The position numbers and the translations under genes are program-made. Source: Hormiphora californensis (lineage: Eukaryota > Ctenophora > Tentaculata > Cydippida > Pleurobrachiidae). Taken from it: DNA of 64,000 nt. The notes beneath the pieces are model-generated. The model was not told the DNA's origin, searched no databases, and worked only from the letters and a program-made list of their open reading frames with translations. Location of the stretch: positions 2,924,409 to 2,988,408 of the forward strand of contig CM035351.1 of assembly GCA_020137815.1 (NCBI GenBank), in the 5' to 3' direction. Shown here piece by piece: positions 43,689 to 64,000 of the stretch (position 1 is its first letter; each line of letters opens with the position of its first letter).

Positions 43689-44752
43689 ATGACGAAGAAG
43701 ATGTGACTCTCTTCCTTTCTCTCTATTTCTCTCTCTCTCTCTCCCTCTCTCTCTCTTGTCATGACGAAGCGCCACGCTCTACCACAGCTAGTCACGTGAC
43801 CTTGTCAACGATTTCAGACACTATGATCACGTCTGCTGACGAAGCGCCACACTTTGCCACACTCAGAACCAATTACAGAATCGGTGTAACACATGGCTGG
43901 GGGCTGATTACCCCCAGTAAGACACGCGATACGTGATACCTGAGTGCAAAAATGCTCCCAATTAGGCCGACTTTCACCACTTTGCCGTGTTCCTGCGAAG
44001 GAACTAAAAAAGATATCGCCAAACCAAGCAGCCAAAAGTTGGTAAATTGTCTAATGAACATATTGTGAAAGTTTGAGCTCTCTACCTCATCAGGTTGCAG
44101 AGATCTGAGCGCTCAAAGTTAGAGGAGGTTTTTGGGCTACAGGTTCATTCAGGAACGACCGATTTTGCTGAAATTCGAGTACAATAAATGGCAGGTAGCC
44201 ATCTACCTTGTCCTAAAATTTCAGAGCAAAATATTCACAACTTTTGACGCTATGTCGATTTGAACAGTCTCAGTCATTTAAAAACACACAGTAGTTAATT
44301 ATCTCCATTTCAGGATATTTGTGGGTGACCTGGGTAATGAATGTAACGATGAAATGTTGTATCGAGCGTTCTCCAAGTACCCTAGCCTCCTGAAGGTCAA
44401 AGTGATACGAGATAAGCGGTCTAACAAGACGAAGGGATTCGGTTTTGTTAGTTTCAAAGATTCAAACGACTATATCCGAGCTATGAGAGAAGTTAATGGT
44501 GAGTAATAAATACCCGGGTTCTTTTTTGTAAGCAATGCGGTGCAGTGGATGGACCCGGTTTTTGTTTTCTGCCCATTTTCTCCCACTAATAAAATCTTTT
44601 ACTAATAAAAGAAAGTTAATTTTCCTATTTTTGCAGGGAAATACATTGGCAACAGACCATGTAAACTTCGAAAAAGCTCGTGGAAAGATCGGCAATACAC
44701 CGTGGTGAAGAAGAAAAATAGTGAGCGACAAAAACTGGGACTTAAAATTTAA
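36939..44752 (+). CDS. RBM42: RNA-binding motif protein 42
   Basis: RBM42 is an RRM protein associated with hnRNP K and with the spliceosomal tri-snRNP. Proposed exons: 36939-37227, 37522-37632, 37713-37887, 38123-38437, 44314-44498, 44637-44752, in phase, 396 residues. The N-terminal half is Pro/Gly/Ala-rich (PPPPPPAFHAPPPMPPMPP), then KKKKLKSKDKKVMRTAAGD and LLEWEDNDFRIFVGDLGNE, exactly the family junction into the RRM. RNP motifs are RIFVGDLG and TKGFGFVSF; the end KYIGNRPCKLRKSSWKDR is also conserved. The 5.9-kb intron 4 (38438-44313) contains two antisense secreted-protein genes and a large foldback element. It directly follows the hnRNP K-like gene, its known human partner. Confidence 0.95.
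37284..37347. mobile_element. Tiny inverted-repeat element (TTGGTTACGAAATAACC family), copy 2
   Basis: ttggttacgaaataaccc at the left and ggtaacttcgttaccaa at the right form a 64-bp hairpin in RBM42 intron 1. Confidence 0.6.
38605..38964. mobile_element. MITE with TGTTATGTTCTAACCCTCC termini
   Basis: The left end tgttatgttctaaccctcc is exactly inverse to the right end ggagggttagaacataaca; total 360 bp. Part of the interior (gacagccaagttgctcttg) recurs at 40801, showing it was included in the tandem duplication of the neighbouring secreted-protein gene. A diverged relative of one end is at about 49020-49095. Confidence 0.7.
38998..39087. mobile_element. Tiny inverted-repeat element (TTGGTTACGAAATAACC family), copy 3
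   Basis: ttggtaacgcaattacccc and ggggtaatttcgttaccaa are inverse, enclosing a second nested inverse pair (gggcacgctaaaacgtgcc). Confidence 0.6.
39144..40641 (-). CDS. Secreted protein with Pro/Thr repeat linker, paralogue A
   Basis: Exons 40641-40420 and 40298-39144, in phase, give 458 residues. It starts with the signal peptide MPLSLILILALTGYAIAG. An N-terminal globular domain (about 20-190) follows, with FKITNN-like core text EWKEITNNINFP and WTWNFVKGDRLNLYCYDQLE. Next is a linker of eight PTVPETEP-type repeats. A cysteine-containing C-terminal domain (CDCWTAECGWCADDKC to DTCGTECAA) completes it. The two globular halves look distantly alike in size and aromatic pattern. I assign no family; a lectin-like or matrix protein is conceivable. 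It is antisense in RBM42 intron 4, next to paralogue B. Confidence 0.85.
40679..40687 (-). promoter_or_regulatory. TATA box of secreted paralogue A
   Basis: ttatataag on the minus strand, about 38 nt upstream of the ATG. The same element is at the equivalent place in paralogue B. Confidence 0.6.
40951..42404 (-). CDS. Secreted protein with Pro/Thr repeat linker, paralogue B
   Basis: Exons 42404-42183 and 42060-40951, in phase, give 443 residues. The gene is a near-identical tandem copy of the one at 39144-40641. It has signal peptide MLLSLFLVLTLTGYAIAG, the same N-terminal domain, eight VPET repeats (one VPETD, the last VPETS) and the same cysteine-rich C-terminal domain ending DTCGTECAE. 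It lacks the PSWSPTVPETK segment of paralogue A. Differences are few and mostly conservative, and exon-intron structure and TATA box are preserved, so both copies are probably expressed. The duplication unit is about 1.8-2 kb and includes 3' flanking MITE sequence. Confidence 0.85.
42457..42465 (-). promoter_or_regulatory. TATA box of secreted paralogue B
   Basis: ttatataag on the minus strand, about 53 nt upstream of the ATG. It is followed by the same ccggaaaa-type leader as in paralogue A. Confidence 0.6.
42480..43070 (+). other. Intron sequence without recognised features
   Basis: Part of RBM42 intron 4 between the upstream flank of paralogue B and the foldback element. No ORF or repeat recognised, apart from taattatctccatctagtt-type short direct repeats at 43035-43070. 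Confidence 0.4.
43071..44294. mobile_element. Large foldback element with arms of about 480 bp
   Basis: The left arm begins ctactgtgtgttttt (43071) and the right arm ends aaaaacacacagtag (44294). The arms are inverse copies of each other over about 480 bp with small indels, separated by about 250 bp of CT microsatellite (43590-43765). Each arm contains a fragmentary ORF beginning MFIRQFT, which has no recognisable domain. The right end lies 20 nt before RBM42 exon 5, so it nearly abuts the splice acceptor. Confidence 0.85.
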
Positions 44753-45014
44753 TAAACAGCGTTTCAATAATCAACTCAGTATTATACAGCATGAGGCAAG
44801 GGTATCGGTCTAATTGAAGGAGGACAATAAGTTGGTATTTTAAAAACTTTCTCTCACTCTGAGATCAGGGCTCCATAAATTGTGTAAATGCTGATTGTGT
44901 TACCTTACAGAACTATCTCATTTTATAAACCAAGCTATTTATTGCCAGCCGGTCTTCCAAACATGTCAAATTCCTCATTTTCTGAAAATGATTTACTTAC
45001 CTGCTTTGTCTGTA

Positions 45015-45036
45015 ACTTTATTGACTCATCTTTAGT
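45015..45036 (+). promoter_or_regulatory. Putative trans-splice acceptor of SGF29
   Basis: The tract ctttattgactcatctttag has AG at 45034-45035, one base before the ATG at 45037. Confidence 0.55.
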
Positions 45037-47220
45037 ATGGGTAGAAAGATAAAGAACAGGCCTGATCATGGGGGAAAGAACCAGTATCAGGAACTAACTG
45101 TCCTGCTCCATCACATACAGGTTAGGTATTATGATCAATACAACTACTGAGATGTTTGATAGTGGTTTGATCGTTTGTAGCAATTTTATTATTGATCCAA
45201 CCACCCTCGAGAAAGAGGCTGGCCAGGGGGCGCTGGCCCGCGGCCAAAGTGGTCACGTGACTATTGATACGTTAGAGTGTCTTGCTGGTCTCCTTGCTAA
45301 TACATTCCTCTTCCCTATGCTGTAGGACCAAAGAGTACGGACTAGCCAATCAATGAGTAGTATCTCCAAGCTGTATGAGAAACACGGTAGTGAACAACGC
45401 AGCATTCCTTCCTACAAAACACGATTAAAAAGTAGGTGCAGTTAGGAGTTGATTATCAGACTCAAATTACAAGTCCTCCAAGTACAACCCAGGAACCGAC
45501 CGAAACCAATCAGAACTCGTTATTTAGGTCACGTGACTGGTTATCAGCCAATCAGGGACCAGTATTTCCTGATTTGGTCGGTTCCTGGTACAACCAGATC
45601 TAATTTCATTCAAGTTGATCACCTAATGGATAACACTATCTCTATCCCACCAGGTCTGTTGAACAACACAATCTGTGAAACACAGCAAGAGGTGGAACTC
45701 ATCCAGAAAGCACTAAACAAGATCTCCAAACTCAGTACAAACAGACAACCTAGTGCCAGTGCGGCTGGAGCATCAAATGCAGCCTCTTCCTCCTCCTCAG
45801 TAAAACAGACTGGCCAGCAGCACAGGAAGACCATGAGACGAGGGCTGTTCATGACCATGTTACAACAGAAAGCGAACCAGTTGCCGGTGTGGACGGGTAG
45901 TAAGTCGGAGCAGCCCCCGCCTCTAACGGGCACGGTGGCAGCAGATGGGAGTTATATTTGCAATCCGGGGGAGGATGTGGCAGCATTGTGCGATGGGGTT
46001 GAGGATGATAATTGGATCCTTGCGGAGGTGTATCTACACAACAATAACACCAACAAATACCAGGTAAGGGACCAGTTACAAAATTGAAAACTGATATCGG
46101 TTTCCAGGTCCTGGTTTCCACTAGCAGTACTGACACTAGGGGGGGTGCTACTTTTATTTAATGCAATTCACATCGATCACGTGATCGAAAATGTTGCACA
46201 CACTCGCAGCATGGTTCACCAGGAGTGTCCCAGCTGAAAACCTGACGCCAGTTTCTGCCACCTGATGTCAGTTTTTCTAATTTGTAACTGGAGCGTAATG
46301 TAGGGTGTGTTACAGTTACTGCTTGTTACTCAACAACTGTCCACCTCCCCGGAGATATCTCCCTATCTACAGGGTGTCCCACTGTCTTCGCGTGACAATC
46401 ACAGGTCACGCAAAAACTGTGGGACACCCTGTACTATTATTTAGTCTCCCTACATGCACATTTCATTACCAACTCTGATTCCCAGGTGAAAGATATTGAT
46501 ATAGAGGAAGATGAGAGAGGTGATGGGGCAGGGAATCACACCCTCTCCCGACGGAGAGTCATACCCCTCCCTCTGAGGAAACTAAACCCATCGACCCATG
46601 GTCACCTGTTATTCCAGGCTGGCCACAAGGTCCTCGCCCTCTACCCACAGACAACGTGTTTTTATCCTGCTACCATTCATCAGTAAGTTTCTCTATCTCC
46701 GCCTCTTAGTCAACAAGCTCTATAATACTACCAGTTGTTTCTCTTGAATGTTATACAACAATGAACGTATGAAAGTTCATTGTATCTAGGGGTCATTGTC
46801 CCGGCCATTATTATAATAGTGCAGGGTGGGCCCGGCCATTATAATAGTGCAGGGTGGCCCCCACTTCTTAGAATAGAGCTACTACCAGCTCAGCGTTGTA
46901 ACACTTCCGGCCAGTTGTGCAATGTTTATTCTATCCTTGTCCCATGATGCGTCCCTGGTGCGTCACAGATTGCTATTCTTTGGGCGACTGAGGTCGATCA
47001 TTGATACTGCAGAACATTCTACATGTTTGTTAGAATGTGATCAAACAATACATCAACTTTGATTAACCATGCCCCCCCCCCCCCCCTCAGGCCACCGAAA
47101 GGAGAGGAGGATGAATACCAAGTAATGTTTTTCGATAACTATTACGCTGAGGGGTATGCCCCACCCCTACCCGTGCCCCAGCGATACGTCCTGGAATTCA
47201 GAGACAAAAAGAAAAAATGA
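45037..47220 (+). CDS. SGF29: SAGA-associated factor 29
   Basis: SGF29 is the tandem-Tudor reader of H3K4me2/3 in the SAGA and ATAC acetyltransferase complexes. Proposed exons: 45037-45120, 45326-45431, 45654-46063, 46486-46682, 47091-47220, in phase, 308 residues (human 293). A coiled-coil N terminus (QSMSSISKLYEKH, QQEVELIQKALNKISKLS) is followed by the conserved RKTMRRGLFMTMLQQKA. The tandem Tudor domain contains GEDVAALCDG, WILAEVYLHNNNTNKYQVKD, TLSRRRVIPLP and ALYPQTTCFYPATIH, and ends in YYAEGYAPPLPVPQRYVLEF. These match human SGF29 throughout. Intron 2 contains a hairpin formed by caggaaccgaccgaaacc and ggtcggttcctg. Confidence 0.95.
46370..46431. mobile_element. 62-bp mariner-like micro-MITE
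   Basis: Termini CAGGGTGTCCCAC and GTGGGACACCCTG are perfect inverses flanked by TA on both sides, with an inner inverse pair (gcgtgac/gtcacgc). This is the terminal form of Tc1/mariner elements. It lies in SGF29 intron 3. Confidence 0.8.
46795..46862 (+). repeat. Short tandem duplication in SGF29 intron 4
   Basis: Two adjacent copies of ggccattataatagtgcagg-type sequence followed by gtgggccc or gtggcccc. Confidence 0.6.
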
Positions 47221-48446
47221 AAGAATTTATTTTAGATTGACTTTGAGGATTGTTGATAATTGTGTGAACTCGTTTTAATTTATTTTGAGATAATTTATTT
47301 CATTTATGAAACGGAAACTATGATTATTGTTATGACCTTGCCAAGCTGGCAGCAAACGCGTAGAATTAGAAACCTGTCTGGTGCCGTCAGAGCTGTATGG
47401 CGGCGCCATACCCCATTTGATTCTCTTTGATCTGAGCGTGCGACAGTGCGCAGGCGCTCAGATGGGTCGCGGCGTCAGAGACCGTTTTGATTCTCAAAAA
47501 TCAAAATGACAGTGCGATCAGATCGGGTAGGCGGTGCCATACAGGTCGATACTAACGTCCGCGTCCCTGTCAGACCAATGCTCTGACAGCAACGTCCAGA
47601 TCTGGCAGGAGCCAAATTCTGTTGGTTAATTCCTCGCGCGAAAGTTCGCATAGTACGCTGCAATTTAGTGGCGCGCGCAAAAATGTTTTAATTTTGAATC
47701 GCATTTTATATTTCAAAATAAAATGTCGACCGAGCAGTGTTTTTTTTCTCTCACTTCTGCTTTCGCCTTTTCTGGCCTACTGGTTTTACCGTTTTAATCT
47801 GTAGTCTGCACTGAGAAATTTTTCTTCTGAGCACATTCGAGCTGTCTGAAGAAACTTTGACGAGAAGAGCTCATTTGCCGACCCCCAAAATAAGACTTTT
47901 GTCTTTTTGAAATTTGAGGATTGAGGGATCATCAAAAGTAGAGACTTTTGACCACTGTCTCAGTTCTTAGTACTGGCCGTACTCTTAAATAACTTCTTCG
48001 AGTCTTTCCATCAATTTTAAAGTCTTGAGATAAAGCGCTCTTAATCGAAGAGATTCTACGTGAATTAATTTCTGTAAACACCGTTTCGAGTGCTGGTGAT
48101 TGCACAACAAAATATCAGTGGCTTTCTTATTCTATATAATCTGTTACAAATGATTTGACGTATATATATTTCCATAATATATACATTTGTTTGCTTGCTA
48201 TTCGTTTCATATCGTTCCGTTGGTCATCAATATTGTGTTTTACCATTATGATACTGACATTAACACTTCTCCAGGTCTAGGATGTGTGGCGCTGGTGAGA
48301 CTAGTGATTGAGAGAGAGAGATAGAGTAAGTACCAAGTCTATAACCCCCCCCCCCCCAGATCCGTAACACTTTCCTAAAACAATTCTCTTCCAGGTGCCA
48401 AAAATACTCGCTGACGCCGCCTAACACAATCCCCTCTCTCTCCCAG
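47221..48446 (+). other. Intergenic region
   Basis: About 1.2 kb between the SGF29 stop and the next gene, the largest gap in the + strand series. I see no ORF of note. At 48240-48420 there are several acceptor-like and donor-like sites (cttctccag, cttccag), so 5' untranslated exons of the next gene could lie here. Confidence 0.4.
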
Positions 48447-48449
48447 GTG
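48425..48449 (+). promoter_or_regulatory. Acceptor before the CstF50-N/zinc-finger gene
   Basis: The tract cccctctctctcccag has AG at 48445-48446, three bases before ATG 48450. It could be a trans-splice or an ordinary cis-splice acceptor. Confidence 0.5.
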
Positions 48450-60934
<12,485 letters not shown>

Positions 60935-61833
60935 TTTCCCAACACGTCCCGGGGTTTAAAATGTGGTAATCATCCTATGGATGGACTTGCCAACTCAGTG
61001 GAAGAGATTTAGAGAGGCGCTGGCGGCTCTCTCCGCCCCCCTGGAGAGAGTGAGAGTGAGAGAGAGCAATAAATTGTGGTGGAAGAAGAAATTGAGTGGC
61101 GATGTATCTGTTAACTGAGATCTCGCTACAAGCGCGAGGAGAGTGCATTATTATAAAGTGAGATTTTTAATTCTAGGCTGTATTGGCGAACCTTACCTAA
61201 CTCTTTATTACTTATATAAAACCCATAGAAACCCTAGCATGCATTTATTTGTTTCACGCGATGAAATTAGGCCCCCACACCCCCTTTCACCATCTGTGTG
61301 TTGGGTGAGTGACCCACCCCCTCAACATCAGTTGTTTGAAAGGTGTGTTGGGGGCCTGATCAGGACGGAGTTGTCCTACTAAAAACGAGAAAGAAGAAAC
61401 TACTGTTTGTGTTATATTATAACCCTGGATACATTATAGCATTTCTTTTACTTATTATCTTGCTTAATTTTATCCGACTTCTACTGCACTGCCATGGTCG
61501 TACGTGTCTGTTCGAGAGACATTAGTACGAGAGAGGGAGAAAGAGAGAAGCGGTGCAAACTCTCCTGTCCCATGGATGCATGCTTTATTATATTGCGTGT
61601 GTATGGAGAGAGATATCTGAAATTTTTAACCGTTTTTTTTCAAAACTGTTCAGCTGTGAACTACACTATATATAATAGTTATATACACACACTTCTTCAA
61701 AAGCCAGCTGAATCTCTTAATTATCATTTTCGGTATAATAAGAGAGAGTATTGCTTTTTCTACAGGTCTTTTAGTTTTACTCTTTTTATCCCATCTGTTA
61801 GTAGTTAAAATGGCAGTGCCATTCTTTAGTTAA

Positions 61834-61835
<2 letters not shown>

Positions 61836-61879
<44 letters not shown>

Positions 61880-61912
61880 GAGTGAGAGAGAGAGAGAGTG
61901 AGAGAGAGGCAT
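61836..61912 (+). repeat. (GA)n microsatellite
   Basis: About 20 consecutive GA units, then interrupted gagtgaga units, 0.9 kb downstream of terminal exon 2. It is complementary to the upstream CT tracts. Confidence 0.9.
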
Positions 61913-62419
61913 ATCGTGGGAGGTACTGGTAGTTAGAGTCTAAATGTTAGACAGAGTATACGTCGGACGAATATCCAAGTCTAATGTAAAACGAGATCAA
62001 GCACGACTTCGTAGGGACCAGCAAAGGAGGAGAGTAAGAGAGAGAGTGAGATGAGGGAGAGAGAGAGAGAGAGATATTGTTATATGATACATTTTTCTGT
62101 ATTCAACAGAGGTCTGAGTTGCAACTGTGTCATGTTTTCACCAGCCCCGTCCTTTCAATACCCTAAAAAGTGCGAGGATGGGATTGGTACGAAAGCTAGA
62201 CACCTCAATATATATATGATAGTCACATGCAAACATGTTATAAACACTTATATATAAAGTTCGTTAGAATACACCAGTGCCTGCAATATACATAATAATG
62301 TTTTGGAAGAATGAAGGAAATTTTCAGACAGGGGACTGTAACCTAAAAAGATACCGTTCACCCGGACTTTGTTTATGTAACGGAAACTCAAATATATTTT
62401 ACACATATTGATATTCTTT

Positions 62420-62635
62420 ATTTAGAGCAAAAACTAATTGAAATTAGTTCGCCAGAAAGGTGGCCCATTTTGAACTTACTCCTTCATTTCCGTCACCTTT
62501 GAGTTGAGGCTTCAAAGACATTGAGGTATCCATAAACTTTTCCGCCTTCAACTCAAAGGTGACGGAAATGAAGGAGTAAGTTCAAAATGGGCCACCTTTC
62601 TGGCGAACTAATTTCAATTAGTTTTTGCTCTAAAT
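62420..62635. mobile_element. Near-perfect palindromic MITE
   Basis: 216 bp with arms of about 90 bp: attagttcgccagaaaggtg with its inverse, and cctttgagttgaggc with its inverse. The central loop is about 35 bp. The arms are almost identical, indicating a young or gene-converted element. Confidence 0.8.
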
Positions 62636-63518
62636 TTGTACTCTTTTTTGGTCGTTTGAGGTCATTTATGACCTCAAACAACTAAGCTAATTGTCAACTA
62701 AAGTGTTCAAATGTAATTCAAATGTACCTGGGTAATGGGTTGTAGGAAACTGATTTGACGAAATTTTCAAAATTCGACGTCGTTTTGACGTCGTGACTTC
62801 ACACGTGACGTCACGACGACGTAAAAAAATATGACAGACTATTCGGTCAATGAAGCACTAAACGTGTGAAAAGTTTTAAAGGCCATGGTAGTCAAGAACT
62901 GAAGTTATTGCACGAAATGTGAGTTTTTATGTTGATTTTCACATCAAATTTTTGAGTTCCGACGCGTTTTAAGGTCTGAAAATGACAAGTTAGAAAAATT
63001 TGCGATAAAGTATCTGAAAGTTCAGACAATTTCCCACTAACGATTTTTCGTCAAATCAGGAATTAGAAAATGTCTTGAGGGTGCTAAAGGCGTTTGAAAA
63101 TATTTGGTCTGAGATTTTTCAATGACGTCACTTTGTGACGTCATTACGCCCGTCATAGTGGACATTTTCACTTGAAACCTTAACTAATGCATGCCCCGCA
63201 CGATTTACTAACGGATAAAACTTGGTTCAAGTCTCTAGCTAGTATGGTTCAGGCTACAAGTGTTACACAGTGAAGCGTCTATAGCTATATATCTATCTAT
63301 ATATCTATCTATCTATCTCTCGCCACACTGAATTTTCTGTTTTGGGGGTGGTGTCATAACTTGCGACCGGAATGAGCTAGCTACTTGAAATTTTTACCTT
63401 CAGTAGAGGTCTATGTGAAGCTTCTTAGTACCAAATTTCAGCCTCCTAGCTCATCTGGTTCCGGAGTTAGGAGGGGTCGAAAAGTGCCAATATGGGCTTA
63501 AACTTCAAAATTGTTATA

Positions 63519-63608
63519 TCTACGCTGTTGGCAAGCGGGCCCACTTTTTCGGGAAAAGTTTTTGGGGGGATGGGATGGGGCCACCTTTGCGCTTGCCAGC
63601 GCAGTGAT
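63519..63608. mobile_element. Tiny inverted-repeat element (TGCGCTGGCAAGCG family), copy 3
   Basis: Termini atctacgctgttggcaagcg and cgcttgccagcgcagtgat, with interior ggatggggccaccttt shared (inverted) with copy 1. Confidence 0.65.
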
Positions 63609-64000
63609 ATATACATATATATGTTAAATATCGGGTTAGAATCGAGTTAGAAATATCCTGATTTAGATAACAAGGTACTGCTGCACCCATGGACCCCAAA
63701 TTCACACTCACATCACACAACATCACACACATATTGTCACACTATGCTGGGATCATTCTCGATCTATCTGCCTCGTGTTTGTGTAACCCACACTACTATC
63801 AGGGTGGGTGTCGCCCTCTCTTATAGTAACACGTTGTGAAATGAAGCGACGAAGATTGGAGAGTTGAGCGACACACTCCTCTTAGTTACACATTCGCATT
63901 AGTGACTGAGCTCGCGTCGAGCTAATGTTGTGTGGGAGTGTGTGTTTTTGGGATCTTGGGTACCGGTATAATCTAGACGAAGGGTGTAAATAGTGTTAGT

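Larger units (their letters stand above)
60935..64000 (+). other. Right-hand end: microsatellites and small inverted repeats
   Basis: No further coding exon recognised. It contains GA microsatellites (61835-61912 and around 62055), a perfect-looking palindrome (62420-62635), TGACGTCA-like motifs near 62800, TATC repeats (63280-63318) and copy 3 of the TGCGCTGGCAAGCG element. Confidence 0.5.

Noticed and set aside
43304-44061. Paired ORFs starting MFIRQFT as real genes
   Set aside because: They are the same sequence in the two arms of the foldback element, run into microsatellite and have no domain.
45449-45653. N-terminal extension of SGF29 from an upstream ATG at 45449
   Set aside because: The frame is open through the intron by chance. 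Upstream exons 1 and 2 join in phase to 45654 and match the family N terminus.
62760-62830. Cluster of GACGTC/TGACGTCA motifs as a cAMP-response promoter
   Set aside because: No gene start is visible nearby and the motifs are part of a locally palindromic sequence; chance or repeat origin is as likely.

Overview
The window is nuclear DNA from an animal. Its protein-coding genes have many short GT-AG introns and encode clear orthologues of metazoan proteins: HAUS1, PGS1, TGS1, an ASMTL/Maf-type hydrolase, CFAP410, MALSU1/RsfS, Pelota, an hnRNP K-like KH protein, RBM42 and SGF29. I cannot name the species. The layout points to an invertebrate lineage that uses spliced-leader (SL) trans-splicing; hexactinellid sponge, hydrozoan, ctenophore, chaetognath, flatworm and tunicate are all possible, and the sequence does not decide between them.

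The main architecture is a head-to-tail series of 13 genes, all on the + strand, across the whole window. Stop-to-next-ATG gaps are often only 90-370 nt. From HAUS1 onward, every start codon is preceded within 1-21 nt by a 3' splice-acceptor-like pyrimidine tract plus AG. This is what polycistronic transcripts resolved by SL trans-splicing look like. Order: partial unknown gene (2-923), HAUS1 (1070-7454), PGS1 (7644-8877), TGS1 (8968-10892), unrecognised alpha-helical protein (11072-19664), Maf/ASMTL-like (19766-20371), CFAP410 (20514-23295), MALSU1/RsfS (23520-26092), Pelota (27016-28746), hnRNP K-like (29118-36627), RBM42 (36939-44752), SGF29 (45037-47220), and a CstF50-N-like plus zinc-finger gene (48450 to at least 60934).

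Minus-strand genes sit inside large introns of these + strand genes: an intronless LDLa-containing rhodopsin-like GPCR (in the helical gene), a TRPC-like channel (in the hnRNP K-like gene), and two tandem secreted proteins with Pro/Thr-rich repeats (in RBM42). They lack the acceptor signature, and the secreted pair have TATA boxes, so they look independently transcribed.

The last gene has a CstF-50-like dimerisation domain and a long disordered linker. Its donor is phase-compatible with at least two alternative terminal exons, each encoding a pair of C2H2 fingers, 7 kb apart and separated by very long CT microsatellites.

Mobile DNA is plentiful. There is an apparently intact two-ORF LINE in the last HAUS1 intron, a Tigger/pogo-type MITE, several families of tiny inverted-repeat elements, an unusual foldback element made of TTTTTTAGC repeats (two copies with 6-bp target duplications), a 1.2-kb foldback element, and an inverted array of 321-bp units each holding a tRNA-like sequence next to a genuine tRNA-Val(AAC).

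Seven single-base frame breaks occur in four otherwise well conserved genes (partial gene, PGS1, TGS1, Maf). All need a +1 shift. Insertion-type assembly errors are the simplest explanation, but the common direction and clustering deserve checking.
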